In this document: one piece after another, positions 1 to 5,100 of the stretch
Layout: each line of letters starts with the position of its first letter
How positions within the stretch are numbered: position 1 is the stretch's first letter
Assembly: GCA_022561895.1 (NCBI GenBank)
Contig: JADFQH010000229.1
Location: 1 to 5,180 of the forward strand
Reading direction: 5' to 3'
DNA from: Methanobacteriota archaeon
Lineage (GTDB): Archaea; Halobacteriota; Halobacteria; Halobacteriales; Halalkalicoccaceae
Length of the DNA stretch: 5,180 bases
Made by a program: the position numbers and the translations under genes
Notes under the pieces: generated by a model
The model's database searches: none
The model's input: only the letters and a program-made list of their open reading frames with translations
Told to the model about the DNA's origin: nothing

Positions 1-106
1 CGTTGGTGGCGTCCCGCAGGCTGCCTCCGGCGGTCCGGGCGATCGTGCGCAAGCCGTCGGGCGCGATCTCGGCGCCTTCGGAGGCCGCGATCTCGCTCAA
101 GCGGTC
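1..106 (-). CDS. Clamp-loader (DnaX-like) domain III fragment, fused in frame
   Basis: The last ~35 residues of the minus-strand ORF entering from the left edge read RLSEIAASEGAEIAPDGL followed by RTIARTAGGSLRDATN. I see the pattern of the small helical lid domain of clamp-loader AAA+ ATPases: a helix ending in a glutamate-glycine turn, an acidic-proline turn, then the sensor-2 region with its G-S-L-R-D-A signature. The bacterial DNA polymerase III tau/gamma subunit (DnaX) fits better than archaeal RFC, which usually has DMR or SMR before the alanine. It does not resemble the continuation of an MBL-fold enzyme, where a further His or Asp ligand region would be expected. The ORF continues beyond base 1, so only this scrap is visible. 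Codons such as TTG for leucine appear twice in this short stretch. The boundary with the MBL part is uncertain by about 10 bases. I infer that this is a joined foreign fragment rather than a real domain of the neighbour. Confidence 0.55.
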
Positions 107-370
107 GACGATCGCGGCCGTCGAGGGCGAAGTGTGGATCTTCGCGCCATCCCGAACGTTCTCGCCAAGAGTCCGATAATGATCGAGGTGGGCGTGCGTG
201 AGCAAGATCCCCGCGAGGTACTCATCGGAACCGAGATCGCGCTCGACACGGACTCCCGGTCCAGAATCGACGAGCAAACACGCCCGCTGGCCGTCGATCC
301 CGTCCTCGATCGTGATGTAGTAGGACTCGTCGCCGTGTCTTGGGTTTGCGTTTCTAAATCCAATGTTCAT
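107..370 (-). CDS. MBL-fold metallo-hydrolase, N-terminal part only
   Basis: Translation from the ATG at 370 gives about 88 residues with metallo-beta-lactamase-fold features: a strand with LLVDSGPG near residues 36-43, followed by ILLTHAHLDHY near 56-66. The latter is the HxHxDH metal-binding signature that holds two metal ions, usually zinc, in the active site. The opening MNIGFRNANPRHGDES resembles a haloarchaeal MBL family annotated only as metallo-hydrolase, so the substrate cannot be named. No signal peptide is seen, so it is probably cytoplasmic. After TSPSTAAIVD the similarity to that family stops and clamp-loader-like sequence begins, so the C-terminal two thirds, with the remaining metal ligands, are missing here. 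The gene is divergent from the trmB-like gene, with 108 bases between start codons. An AT-rich box about 23 bases upstream suggests a leaderless or very short-leader transcript. Confidence 0.75.
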
Positions 371-388
371 GCAATATATGAAATTAAC

Positions 389-397
389 AAAATAAAG
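389..397 (-). promoter_or_regulatory. Putative TATA box for the MBL gene
   Basis: On the minus strand this reads CTTTATTTT, centred about 23 bases upstream of the ATG at 370 and lying in a markedly AT-rich stretch (361-412) between two GC-rich genes. The spacing fits archaeal TATA/TFB promoters with transcription starting at or just before the start codon. A second AT-rich run (373-379, TATATAT-like) is too close to the ATG to serve. Confidence 0.45.
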
Positions 398-446
398 AAG
401 CTATCGATATACTGGGTTCCGAAACCGCGTGTAACTCGAATTCGGA

Positions 447-457
447 TATGTAATATG
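447..457 (+). promoter_or_regulatory. Putative TATA box that decides the trmB start
   Basis: The sequence TATGTAATATG is centred about 26-27 bases upstream of the ATG at 479, the standard distance for a leaderless archaeal transcript. An alternative in-frame ATG at 455 lies inside this box and so is unlikely to be translated. It would add eight residues (MLSPTTRS) with no family resemblance. Another AT-rich stretch at 403-412 could be a second promoter with a leader. Confidence 0.5.
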
Positions 458-478
458 CTCTCGCCGACAACGCGGTCT

Positions 479-1531
479 ATGGTCAGTCCCGAGCTTCGCA
501 CGACGCTCGAAGCCGTTGGCGAGCAGTTCAATTTGGGCGAGTACGAGATCGACGCGTATCTCACCGTTCTGGAGCATGGTCAGCTCACCGCAAGCGAGAT
601 CGCTGATCGAACCGACATCCCTCAGCCGCGGGTCTACGACACGGTACGAAGCCTCTCGGATCGCGGACTGGTCGAGCTTCGGGAGACTCGCCCGATGCAG
701 ATCATCGCCGTCGATCCCGACGAAGCGTTCTCTCGAGTACGTGGTTCGCTCGACGAGATGATCGACGAACTCGAAGCGCGCTACACCGCGCCCGCACGCG
801 AGACGGAGGCCGTCTCGCTCGTGAAATCCCGCTCGACGATCCTCCGGCATCTCGTCGAGGTGATCGAGACCGCGGAGTACGAACTCATCCTGTCTCTGAC
901 TCCGGAACTGCTCGATCGTTTCGCCGATGACCTCGCGGATGCCCTTTCGACGGGGGTTAGCATCGAACTGCTCATCGCGCCCAAAAGCGGTGCGCCCTCG
1001 CCCGAGGAGTTCCCCTATGGGGAGGTTTCGACGGTCACCAAAGCCCGGCGTGGGATCACGACACCCGTGATCGCCGTTGCGGACGGCGAGTACTCGGTGT
1101 ACGCCACCCAAGACGCGATCCGCGACGATCGGGATCGGTATGGGGTGATCTTCAACCGGTCGGCGCTTGGCTTTCTGGTGTCGGGGTTTTTCGGGACCGT
1201 GTTGTGGACCACCGCGGAGACGATCGCGGAAAACGGCGACGGCCGACCCTTTCCTCGCAAGTATGCCTCGATCCGGCGGTGTGTCAAGGAGATCCGTGAG
1301 CTTGACGGCGACTTTTTCGCGAGCGCTGAGGGTCGAGATGTCGAAACCGGCGAGCATCGGGTGGTCAGTGGCCAGGTCGTAAACGTCGAGTTCGAGGACA
1401 CGGAGGAGGTCGCAACGATGACGATCGACACCGGCAACGACGAGATCTCGGTGGGCGGGCGGGTCGCCGCCCTCGAACGGATCGAGGCCCACGAGATCCT
1501 CGTCGGGCGCGATCAGGTGCCCTCGCGCTGA
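479..1531 (+). CDS. trmB: TrmB-family transcriptional regulator (sugar-responsive)
   Basis: This 350-aa protein is probably a DNA-binding regulator of sugar and central carbon metabolism. Residues about 18-80 form the winged helix-turn-helix: EYEIDAYLTVLEHGQLTASE, then IADRTDIPQPRVYDTVRSL as helix-turn-helix, then a wing ending MQIIAVDPDEAF. Residues about 84-105 form a linker or coiled helix used for dimerisation in TrmB proteins. Residues 107-250 resemble the phospholipase-D-like TrmB effector domain that binds sugar, and the rest is a beta-rich C-terminal region (about 285-345). Length and N-terminus match the haloarchaeal TrmB of Halobacterium, a glucose-responsive regulator of gluconeogenesis, glycolysis and cofactor genes. 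That role is known for the family and inferred here; haloarchaea carry several TrmB paralogues, so orthology is not certain. The start at 479 was preferred to 455 because of the TATA position and family N-terminus. Neighbouring genes give no clear sugar cluster. A 16-bp inverted repeat begins at the last base of the stop codon. Confidence 0.85.
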   Translation: MVSPELRTTLEAVGEQFNLGEYEIDAYLTVLEHGQLTASEIADRTDIPQPRVYDTVRSLSDRGLVELRETRPMQIIAVDPDEAFSRVRGSLDEMIDELEARYTAPARETEAVSLVKSRSTILRHLVEVIETAEYELILSLTPELLDRFADDLADALSTGVSIELLIAPKSGAPSPEEFPYGEVSTVTKARRGITTPVIAVADGEYSVYATQDAIRDDRDRYGVIFNRSALGFLVSGFFGTVLWTTAETIAENGDGRPFPRKYASIRRCVKEIRELDGDFFASAEGRDVETGEHRVVSGQVVNVEFEDTEEVATMTIDTGNDEISVGGRVAALERIEAHEILVGRDQVPSR

Positions 1532-1641
1532 TACTGTCGGCTGTACCTCGTTCACGATAGTACTGTGCCGAGCAGGCTGGTACCGCCGGTCGTTCGGCTC
1601 CGTGTTGCTTTCGGTGGTTCGGTACGTACAGCCGACAGTAT
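1531..1641. repeat. Perfect 16-bp inverted repeat bracketing 79 bases
   Basis: The left arm ATACTGTCGGCTGTAC (1531-1546) is the exact reverse complement of GTACAGCCGACAGTAT (1626-1641). The left arm starts on the last base of the trmB stop codon. The 79 bases between have no clear ORF but contain a degenerate internal echo (TACTGT at 1561-1566, CTGGTACC at 1577-1584). No T-tract follows, so a simple terminator is not supported. It could be a small non-autonomous mobile element, a pair of protein-binding sites, or a long-range RNA stem in the trmB 3' end. Ten bases of the arm recur at 3751-3760. Confidence 0.7.
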
Positions 1642-1714
1642 GAGGAGCTGTTCGACCGAACTAGAGTGCTCGTTCTCCGCAGGAGCTATGATAGTAGAGC
1701 ACAAACAGCATGCT

Positions 1715-1849
1715 ATGGCATCACTCCTCAGGCGACTGCTCCGAATCATCCGTCTTGTCGACGATATCAGAAGTATCAAGAGAGCACTCCAATTGCTCGG
1801 GAAACTCGTTCGTGGGCTGCGCGGGCGATCCATGCGATATCACGTCTGA
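1715..1849 (+). CDS. Possible small basic amphipathic protein (44 aa)
   Basis: The ORF encodes MASLLRRLLRIIRLVDDIRS followed by IKRALQLLGKLVRGLRGRSM and RYHV. Leucine/isoleucine and arginine/lysine alternate with a helical period, so it would form one long basic amphipathic helix that could lie on a membrane or bind nucleic acid. I do not recognise a named family. In favour: the pattern is far from random, and a weak AT-rich box (TATGATAG, 1687-1694) lies about 25 bases upstream of this ATG, as for other genes here. Against: it is very short and its third-position GC is only moderate. A start at 1688 would add MIVEHKQHA, preceded by AGGAG only two bases away, which is too close for a ribosome-binding site. 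It sits in the 425-base gap between trmB and the next operon; the rest of that gap, apart from the inverted repeat and a small hairpin at 1876-1896, shows nothing I can name. Confidence 0.4.
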   Translation: MASLLRRLLRIIRLVDDIRSIKRALQLLGKLVRGLRGRSMRYHV

Positions 1850-1875
1850 ACCGGAGCGGGAGTCGCTGGTCAGGG

Positions 1876-1896
1876 ATCATCACGATTCTCGATGAT
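1876..1896. repeat. Small dyad upstream of the DUF4177-like operon
   Basis: ATCATC (1876-1881) is complementary to GATGAT (1891-1896), and CGA/TCG inside can extend the stem with a two-base bulge. It lies about 60 bases upstream of the TATA-like box of the next operon. It may be a binding site or chance; no function can be assigned. Confidence 0.25.
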
Positions 1897-1922
1897 ACGG
1901 AGTGCAAACTGCAGGCCGTGAG

Positions 1923-1930
1923 TACTTTGG
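1923..1930 (+). promoter_or_regulatory. Putative TATA box for the DUF4177/membrane operon
   Basis: TACTTTGG is centred about 30 bases upstream of the ATG at 1957 and is the most AT-rich element at a suitable distance. A second candidate, GATACAA (1944-1950), is too close. The match is modest, but the geometry repeats that of the other genes in the window. Confidence 0.35.
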
Positions 1931-1956
1931 CGTGGAACGTGGCGATACAAGTAGCG

Positions 1957-2160
1957 ATGAGTCACGACAGGGTTCGGTGGGAGTACGAGACACTCAGGCC
2001 GCCGAGAGAAGCAACGAGAAAGCAAGCGAGTGACCCCAAAGCAGAGCTGAACGAACTCGGTTCCGAAGGCTGGGAACTGATCGAGACGATCGAATACACC
2101 GGTGGCGGGACGATGTATCTGGTGTTCAAACGGCCCGTCGACCGGGAGCGGGATAGATGA
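1957..2160 (+). CDS. DUF4177-like small protein
   Basis: This 67-aa protein begins MSHDRVRWEYETLRPPREAT and carries the core LNELGSEGWELIETIEYTGG, then LVFKRP near the C-terminus. An N-terminal W-E-Y strand, a short helix ending LxxLGxEGWEL, and a final strand with FKRP are the hallmarks of DUF4177, a family of small alpha/beta proteins of unknown biochemical function, often cytoplasmic. The start at 1957 is preferred because upstream in-frame sequence (from 1666) is low-quality translation without family resemblance, and because the TATA-like box fits. The stop overlaps the start of the membrane-protein gene by four bases (ATGA), so the two are almost certainly co-transcribed and translationally coupled. 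This suggests, but does not show, that the two products act together. Confidence 0.75.
   Translation: MSHDRVRWEYETLRPPREATRKQASDPKAELNELGSEGWELIETIEYTGGGTMYLVFKRPVDRERDR
2144..2148 (+). promoter_or_regulatory. Shine-Dalgarno site for the coupled membrane-protein gene
   Basis: GGGAG lies eight bases before the ATG at 2157, inside the end of the DUF4177-like gene. Downstream genes of haloarchaeal operons often use such a site even when the first gene is leaderless. It supports 2157 as the start over the next in-frame ATG at 2265. Confidence 0.45.
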
Positions 2161-3245
2161 GCGCGGACCCGGATGCTGGCCCGGATATCGAGGCCGACGC
2201 GGAATCCGAGACGGAGATCGAGACGGATACTGATTCCGACGTGGACATCGGGACGGCTGATACGATGCGCGAGCGGTCCAACGAAAGTCGGATCAAACTC
2301 TGGGTCGTACTCGGCGCGAACCGCCTGCTCATCACCGGACTGATGGCACTCGTCTTTTTCGTCGGGTTTGTCGTGATCGGAGAGCTGTTTATTCCGGCGT
2401 TCGAGTCGACGCTCCGATCGGATGATATGATCGATCTGCTGTTCTCGACGATGATCAGCGCCATCATCACCGCGGCGACGCTTGTCGTCACGATCAGTCA
2501 GCTCGTGATCTCCCAAGAGAACGGCCCGCTCGGTGAGCAGCGAAATCGCCTGAGCAACACGATGGACTTTCGTGACTTTACCGAGGAGATGATCGGTGCG
2601 CCGACCCCACCCAACCCATCGGCGTTCCTCCGCGAGATCATCAGCGCGTCGGAACGACAGTCAAACATGTTGCGGGATTCGATTTCTGGCAATCAGAACG
2701 CCCAATTGCGTGCGGAGGTCGATGCGTTCACCAACAGTCTCAACGGGAACGCAGAGGAGGTCAGAGAGCAACTCGACGGGGCGAGTTTCGGGTCGTTCGA
2801 CGTGATCAACGCCGCACTCAACTACAACTACGGCATCAAGATCTTTCACGTCGAGCGCATCGCAAACGACCACGCCGATAGCCTCACCGATGAAGACATG
2901 GAGATCTTGGACGACTTGAAGGCCTCGCTGTCGATGTTTGGGCCGGCGCGCGAACACATCAAGACGCTGTATTTCGAGTGGTCGCTGATCAACCTCTCAC
3001 AGATGATCCTCTACGTATCGGTTCCCGCGCTGCTCGTCGCTGGCTCCTCGATGGTCTTTATCGGCGGGTCGTCGTTCCCGAACTCGACACTCGGAATCAG
3101 TGATACAATTTTGGTTCTCGGTGCGGCGTTCGCCATCACCCTATTACCGTTTTTCCTGCTCGTCTCGTACGTTCTCCGGGTGGCGACCATCGCAAAGCGC
3201 ACGCTCGCGATCGGCCCGCTCATCCTCCGGGAATCCGAGCGCTGA
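2157..3245 (+). CDS. Conserved haloarchaeal membrane protein, four helices, acidic N-tail
   Basis: This 362-aa protein has an unusual N-terminus: residues 1-35 are almost entirely Asp, Glu, Ser, Thr and Ala, low in complexity and probably disordered. Four hydrophobic segments follow at about 57-79, 94-118, 278-303 and 316-341. Between the second and third is a soluble region of about 160 residues, mostly helical and charged. The motif ISQLVISQENGPLGEQRNRL spans 113-132, and FRDFTEEMIGAPTPPNPSAF spans 138-157. I recall similar hypothetical proteins in haloarchaea with a conserved SQxGPLGxQR motif, but no known function. With an even number of helices, both ends and the middle region should lie on the same side, most likely the cytoplasm. 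No transporter, channel or enzyme signature is visible. The gene is the second of an operon with the DUF4177-like gene and ends 16 bases before a long hairpin, which may shape or stabilise the mRNA end. Confidence 0.8.
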   Translation: MSADPDAGPDIEADAESETEIETDTDSDVDIGTADTMRERSNESRIKLWVVLGANRLLITGLMALVFFVGFVVIGELFIPAFESTLRSDDMIDLLFSTMISAIITAATLVVTISQLVISQENGPLGEQRNRLSNTMDFRDFTEEMIGAPTPPNPSAFLREIISASERQSNMLRDSISGNQNAQLRAEVDAFTNSLNGNAEEVREQLDGASFGSFDVINAALNYNYGIKIFHVERIANDHADSLTDEDMEILDDLKASLSMFGPAREHIKTLYFEWSLINLSQMILYVSVPALLVAGSSMVFIGGSSFPNSTLGISDTILVLGAAFAITLLPFFLLVSYVLRVATIAKRTLAIGPLILRESER

Positions 3246-3261
3246 TACGACCGATCGTCTG

Positions 3262-3341
3262 ATAAGGGTGGTTGTAACTGTTTCCCGGTGATCGCTTGTG
3301 CGGGTCAGCGATTACCGGGAAGAGACTACAACCACTCTTAT
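3262..3341 (+). repeat. 80-nt imperfect inverted repeat / strong RNA hairpin
   Basis: Two 35-base arms (3262-3296 and 3307-3341) are separated by a 10-base loop (TGTGCGGGTC). The lower stem, ATAAGGGTGGTTGTA with TACAACCACTCTTAT, and the upper stem, TTCCCGGTGATCGCT with AGCGATTACCGGGAA, each pair over 15 positions. They are divided by a symmetric 5x5 internal loop (ACTGT against GAGAC). The only imperfection in each stem is G opposite T. In a + strand transcript this is a G.U wobble pair, while in a minus-strand transcript it would be an A.C mismatch. This points to a structure acting in RNA read from the + strand, which follows the membrane-protein gene by 16 bases. No T-tract follows, so it is not a standard terminator. 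Alternatives are a 3' UTR stabiliser, a small structured RNA, or a decayed miniature mobile element. Confidence 0.75.
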
Positions 3342-3383
3342 GGGGCTCGTATACTGATCCCGGACCCCTCTCGCCGTGAGTGT

Positions 3384-3390
3384 CTTATTT
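3384..3390 (+). promoter_or_regulatory. Putative TATA box for the zinc-ribbon gene
   Basis: CTTATTT is centred about 24 bases upstream of the ATG at 3411, which fits a leaderless transcript. A T-rich run at 3396-3405 is too near the ATG. The site lies 43 bases beyond the long hairpin, so the zinc-ribbon gene probably has its own promoter. Confidence 0.5.
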
Positions 3391-3410
3391 CTTCGTCTTT
3401 TACAGTCGAT

Positions 3411-3659
3411 ATGGGTCTTGTGAACACACTCAAACGGCGACTTTTCCCCGAGACGCCCGCTCGGATACACGATGGCGCGTATCGGTGTCTGTCCTGTCGT
3501 GTCTCGTTTAGATCACAGGGCAAGTGGTGTCCGGAGTGTAAATCAACAGGAGCCGGCGAAACCGACACTCACTGTGAGAGCTGCGGGTCGATGCTGTTCG
3601 ATTCACGTCGCCAGTCCTGTCCGAGATGCGGATCGGACGATATCGAACGGGTGAACTGA
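3411..3659 (+). CDS. Small double zinc-ribbon protein
   Basis: This 82-aa protein has a short basic helical N-terminus (MGLVNTLKRRLFPETPARIH) and then four CxxC knuckles: C26/C29 (CLSC), C40/C43 (CPEC), C55/C58 (CESC) and C70/C73 (CPRC). Paired in order they would make two rubredoxin-like zinc ribbons, each holding one zinc ion. Haloarchaea encode many such small proteins with an N-terminal helix and one or two ribbons; most have no assigned function, and binding of nucleic acid or of a protein partner is the usual guess. No catalytic motif is seen. The start at 3411 is chosen because the family-like MGL-LKRRL opening begins there and because of the TATA spacing; an in-frame extension to 3288 would read through the hairpin and has no resemblance to anything I know. 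It appears to be a single-gene unit. Confidence 0.75.
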   Translation: MGLVNTLKRRLFPETPARIHDGAYRCLSCRVSFRSQGKWCPECKSTGAGETDTHCESCGSMLFDSRRQSCPRCGSDDIERVN

Positions 3660-3875
3660 TCTGTACGGCCGTTCGCCCCGCCAGTTCAGTGAAGGGGACG
3701 GAAGCCCGATTTCGTCGCCGAGAAACGGGTGCGAGCGCAGGGTGACTTCCTACTGTCGGCAACGCGCCCGCACTACCGTATAGTATGGTATCCATCCACA
3801 TGATTGTTCACCTTGCAGTAGCCGACGGCCGTGTCGAGATCCCTCGAATCGGACTCCGTTCGTCCGTCGCCATCC
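3660..3875. other. Intergenic stretch with small dyads, no gene seen
   Basis: I see no credible gene on either strand. The segment CAGTTCAGTGAAGGGGACGG (3682-3701) leads into GAAGCCC and a bulged hairpin at 3705-3729 (CCCG/CGGG and TTTC/GAAA), which may end the zinc-ribbon transcript or be the remnant of an IS200/605-type right end. TACTGTCGGC (3751-3760) copies ten bases of the inverted-repeat arm at 1532-1541. TACCGTA-TAG-TATGGTA (3774-3790) is a near-palindrome with one mismatch, about 115 bases before the aldo/keto reductase, and may be an operator. Confidence 0.35.
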
Positions 3876-3880
3876 TTTTA
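3876..3880 (+). promoter_or_regulatory. Putative TATA box for the aldo/keto reductase
   Basis: TTTTA within CATCCTTTTACCC is centred 26 bases upstream of the ATG at 3904, the typical geometry for a leaderless haloarchaeal transcript. It favours the start at 3904 over the in-frame ATG at 3922. Confidence 0.5.
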
Positions 3881-3903
3881 CCCGACTGCATCGATGGCCG
3901 ATC

Positions 3904-4611
3904 ATGGACGACGATCACGCCATGGCGTACACCACGCTTGGCTCTACGGGATTGGACGTTTCACGGCTCTGTCTCGGCTGTATGAACTTCGGCAGCGGTG
4001 CGCCGTGGATGATCGGAAACGAGGAACGAAGCATCGAGATCATCGATCGCGCGCTCGACCTCGGGATCAACTTTCTGGACACGGCGAACGTCTACTCTCG
4101 GGGAGAGAGCGAGGAGATCGTCGGGCACGCCATCGAGGGCCGGGATCGCTCGGAACTCGTGATCGCTACCAAAGTGTACGGCAAGATGGGCGAGGGGCCG
4201 AACCAGCAGGGACTCTCACGAAAACACATCATCGACCAGTGTGAGGCGAGCCTCGATAGATTGGGCACCGATTACATCGATCTGTATCAGATCCACCGCT
4301 GGGACGACGAGACGCCGATCGAGGAGACGCTTTCTGCGCTCACGTATCTCGTCTCCGAAGGGCTCGTGAGATATATCGGGGCCTCGACGATGATCGGCTG
4401 GCAGTTCATGAACGCACTCAAAACAAGCGATATTGAAGGGTTCGAACGGTTCGTCTCGATGCAGCCCGAATACAGCCTCGTCGATCGCCACGAAGAGGAG
4501 AATCTCCTGCCCGTCTGTGCCGATCAGGGGATCGGCGTCATCCCGTGGTCGCCCCTAGCAGGTGGGTTTCTCACCGGCAAGTACGATCAGGAAGAGGAGC
4601 CCGAGGAAGGG
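3904..4611 (+). CDS. Aldo/keto reductase, C-terminus replaced
   Basis: Residues 1-236 of this ORF are a TIM-barrel NADPH-dependent oxidoreductase of the aldo/keto reductase superfamily, reducing aldehydes or ketones to alcohols in the cytoplasm. Visible are YTTLGSTGLDVSRLCLGCMN at about 9-28 and the catalytic tetrad: D59 and Y64 in INFLDTANVYSRGESE, K90 in VIATK, and H131 in LYQIHRWDDETPIEETLSAL. Next come YIGASTM (157-163), the MQPEYSLVDR strand (186-195) and GVIPWSPLAGGFLTGKY (211-227). This matches the haloarchaeal YajO/PdxI/Tas-like group; the exact substrate cannot be told. A normal member has about 320-330 residues and ends with the cofactor-binding C-terminal strands and helices. Here similarity stops after QEEEPEEG and a different protein continues in frame to 5055, so the enzyme as encoded lacks its last barrel elements and is probably not functional in this arrangement. 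The start may instead be 3922. Confidence 0.85.
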
Positions 4612-5055
4612 CAGCCCAACGCCTGGAACGAGGTTGTATTTGTTCCCCCCCGCGTCACGGAAGTGGAGGAACTCAACAAGACCAATGTATTCGCTGTCGA
4701 GGAGCTCCGTAAGCGGATTCTGAACACTCGTAAGCGTTTGAAGGATATATACGGCAATCAGAATCCGGTGGACCGCACGATCGTGGAAAACCGCTTGAGC
4801 TTCCTGGACCGCAAGTTCGAGGAATTCGAATCCCATATCAATCCCTATCACGTCCTCCCCGGGTTGATCCTCGAGCTCGATATCACCTCCGTCAAGCGCA
4901 AGAAAACGACCATGATGTCCATGGCCAACGTGCTCAACGAATTTCTCTACTCGGTTTCGAAAGGGTTTGCGGATCAGGCTTTCGCGGCCTTCTCCCGGCG
5001 TCGATCGACCGAACGGTCCGACCTGGAACAATCCTTCGAGACTACTGCGGAATAA
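4612..5055 (+). CDS. Foreign bacterial protein C-terminus (possibly CfpA-like), fused in frame
   Basis: Residues 237-383 of the ORF begin QPNAWNEVVFVPPRVTEVEE and are not aldo/keto reductase. They are rich in helix-forming and charged residues (LRKRILNTRKRLKDIYGNQN, then ENRLSFLDRKFEEFESHINP), with a conserved-looking segment LPGLILELDITSVKRKKTTM and NVLNEFLYSVSKGFADQAF, ending SRRRSTERSDLEQSFETTAE. The basic, Lys/Arg-rich composition and codons such as ATA, CGT and TTG differ from the acidic haloarchaeal genes to the left. From memory, the end resembles spirochaete cytoplasmic filament protein CfpA, a coiled-coil protein forming ribbons under the membrane; I cannot verify this and another bacterial coiled-coil protein is possible. 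The bacterial-type terminator that follows belongs with this segment. I infer that this is the last part of a gene from another organism. Confidence 0.55.
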   Translation, partial: QPNAWNEVVFVPPRVTEVEELNKTNVFAVEELRKRILNTRKRLKDIYGNQNPVDRTIVENRLSFLDRKFEEFESHINPYHVLPGLILELDITSVKRKKTTMMSMANVLNEFLYSVSKGFADQAFAAFSRRRSTERSDLEQSFETTAE

Positions 5056-5100
5056 AGGCTTCGGTGAGCTGACACGCTCAATCGGCAATAGTCCTCCCCT

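Noticed and set aside
134..478. N-terminal extension of the trmB ORF back to 134
   Set aside because: It would overlap the divergent MBL gene on the opposite strand, has no family resemblance, and reads through the AT-rich promoter region.
1532..1546. TrmB-binding motif (TACT-N7/8-GAGTA) in the inverted repeat
   Set aside because: The right half reads GTAC, not GAGTA; I also found no good match in the trmB-MBL intergenic region, so autoregulation cannot be claimed from sequence.
401..1555. 384-aa minus-strand ORF antisense to trmB
   Set aside because: It is the complement-frame shadow common in GC-rich genes; its His/Arg/Asp-rich translation resembles no protein family, while the + strand reads as a clear TrmB.
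2180..2260. Tandem repeat in the start of the membrane-protein gene
   Set aside because: It is low-complexity coding for Asp/Glu/Thr/Ser codons (GAG ACG GAG-like runs), without a fixed repeat unit.
3785..3985. 66-aa ORF before the aldo/keto reductase
   Set aside because: It overlaps the AKR promoter and start in another frame and has no coherent protein pattern.
4555..5088. 177-aa minus-strand ORF under the right-hand fusion
   Set aside because: Antisense to a segment with strong protein character on the + strand and a + strand terminator; no recognisable domain.
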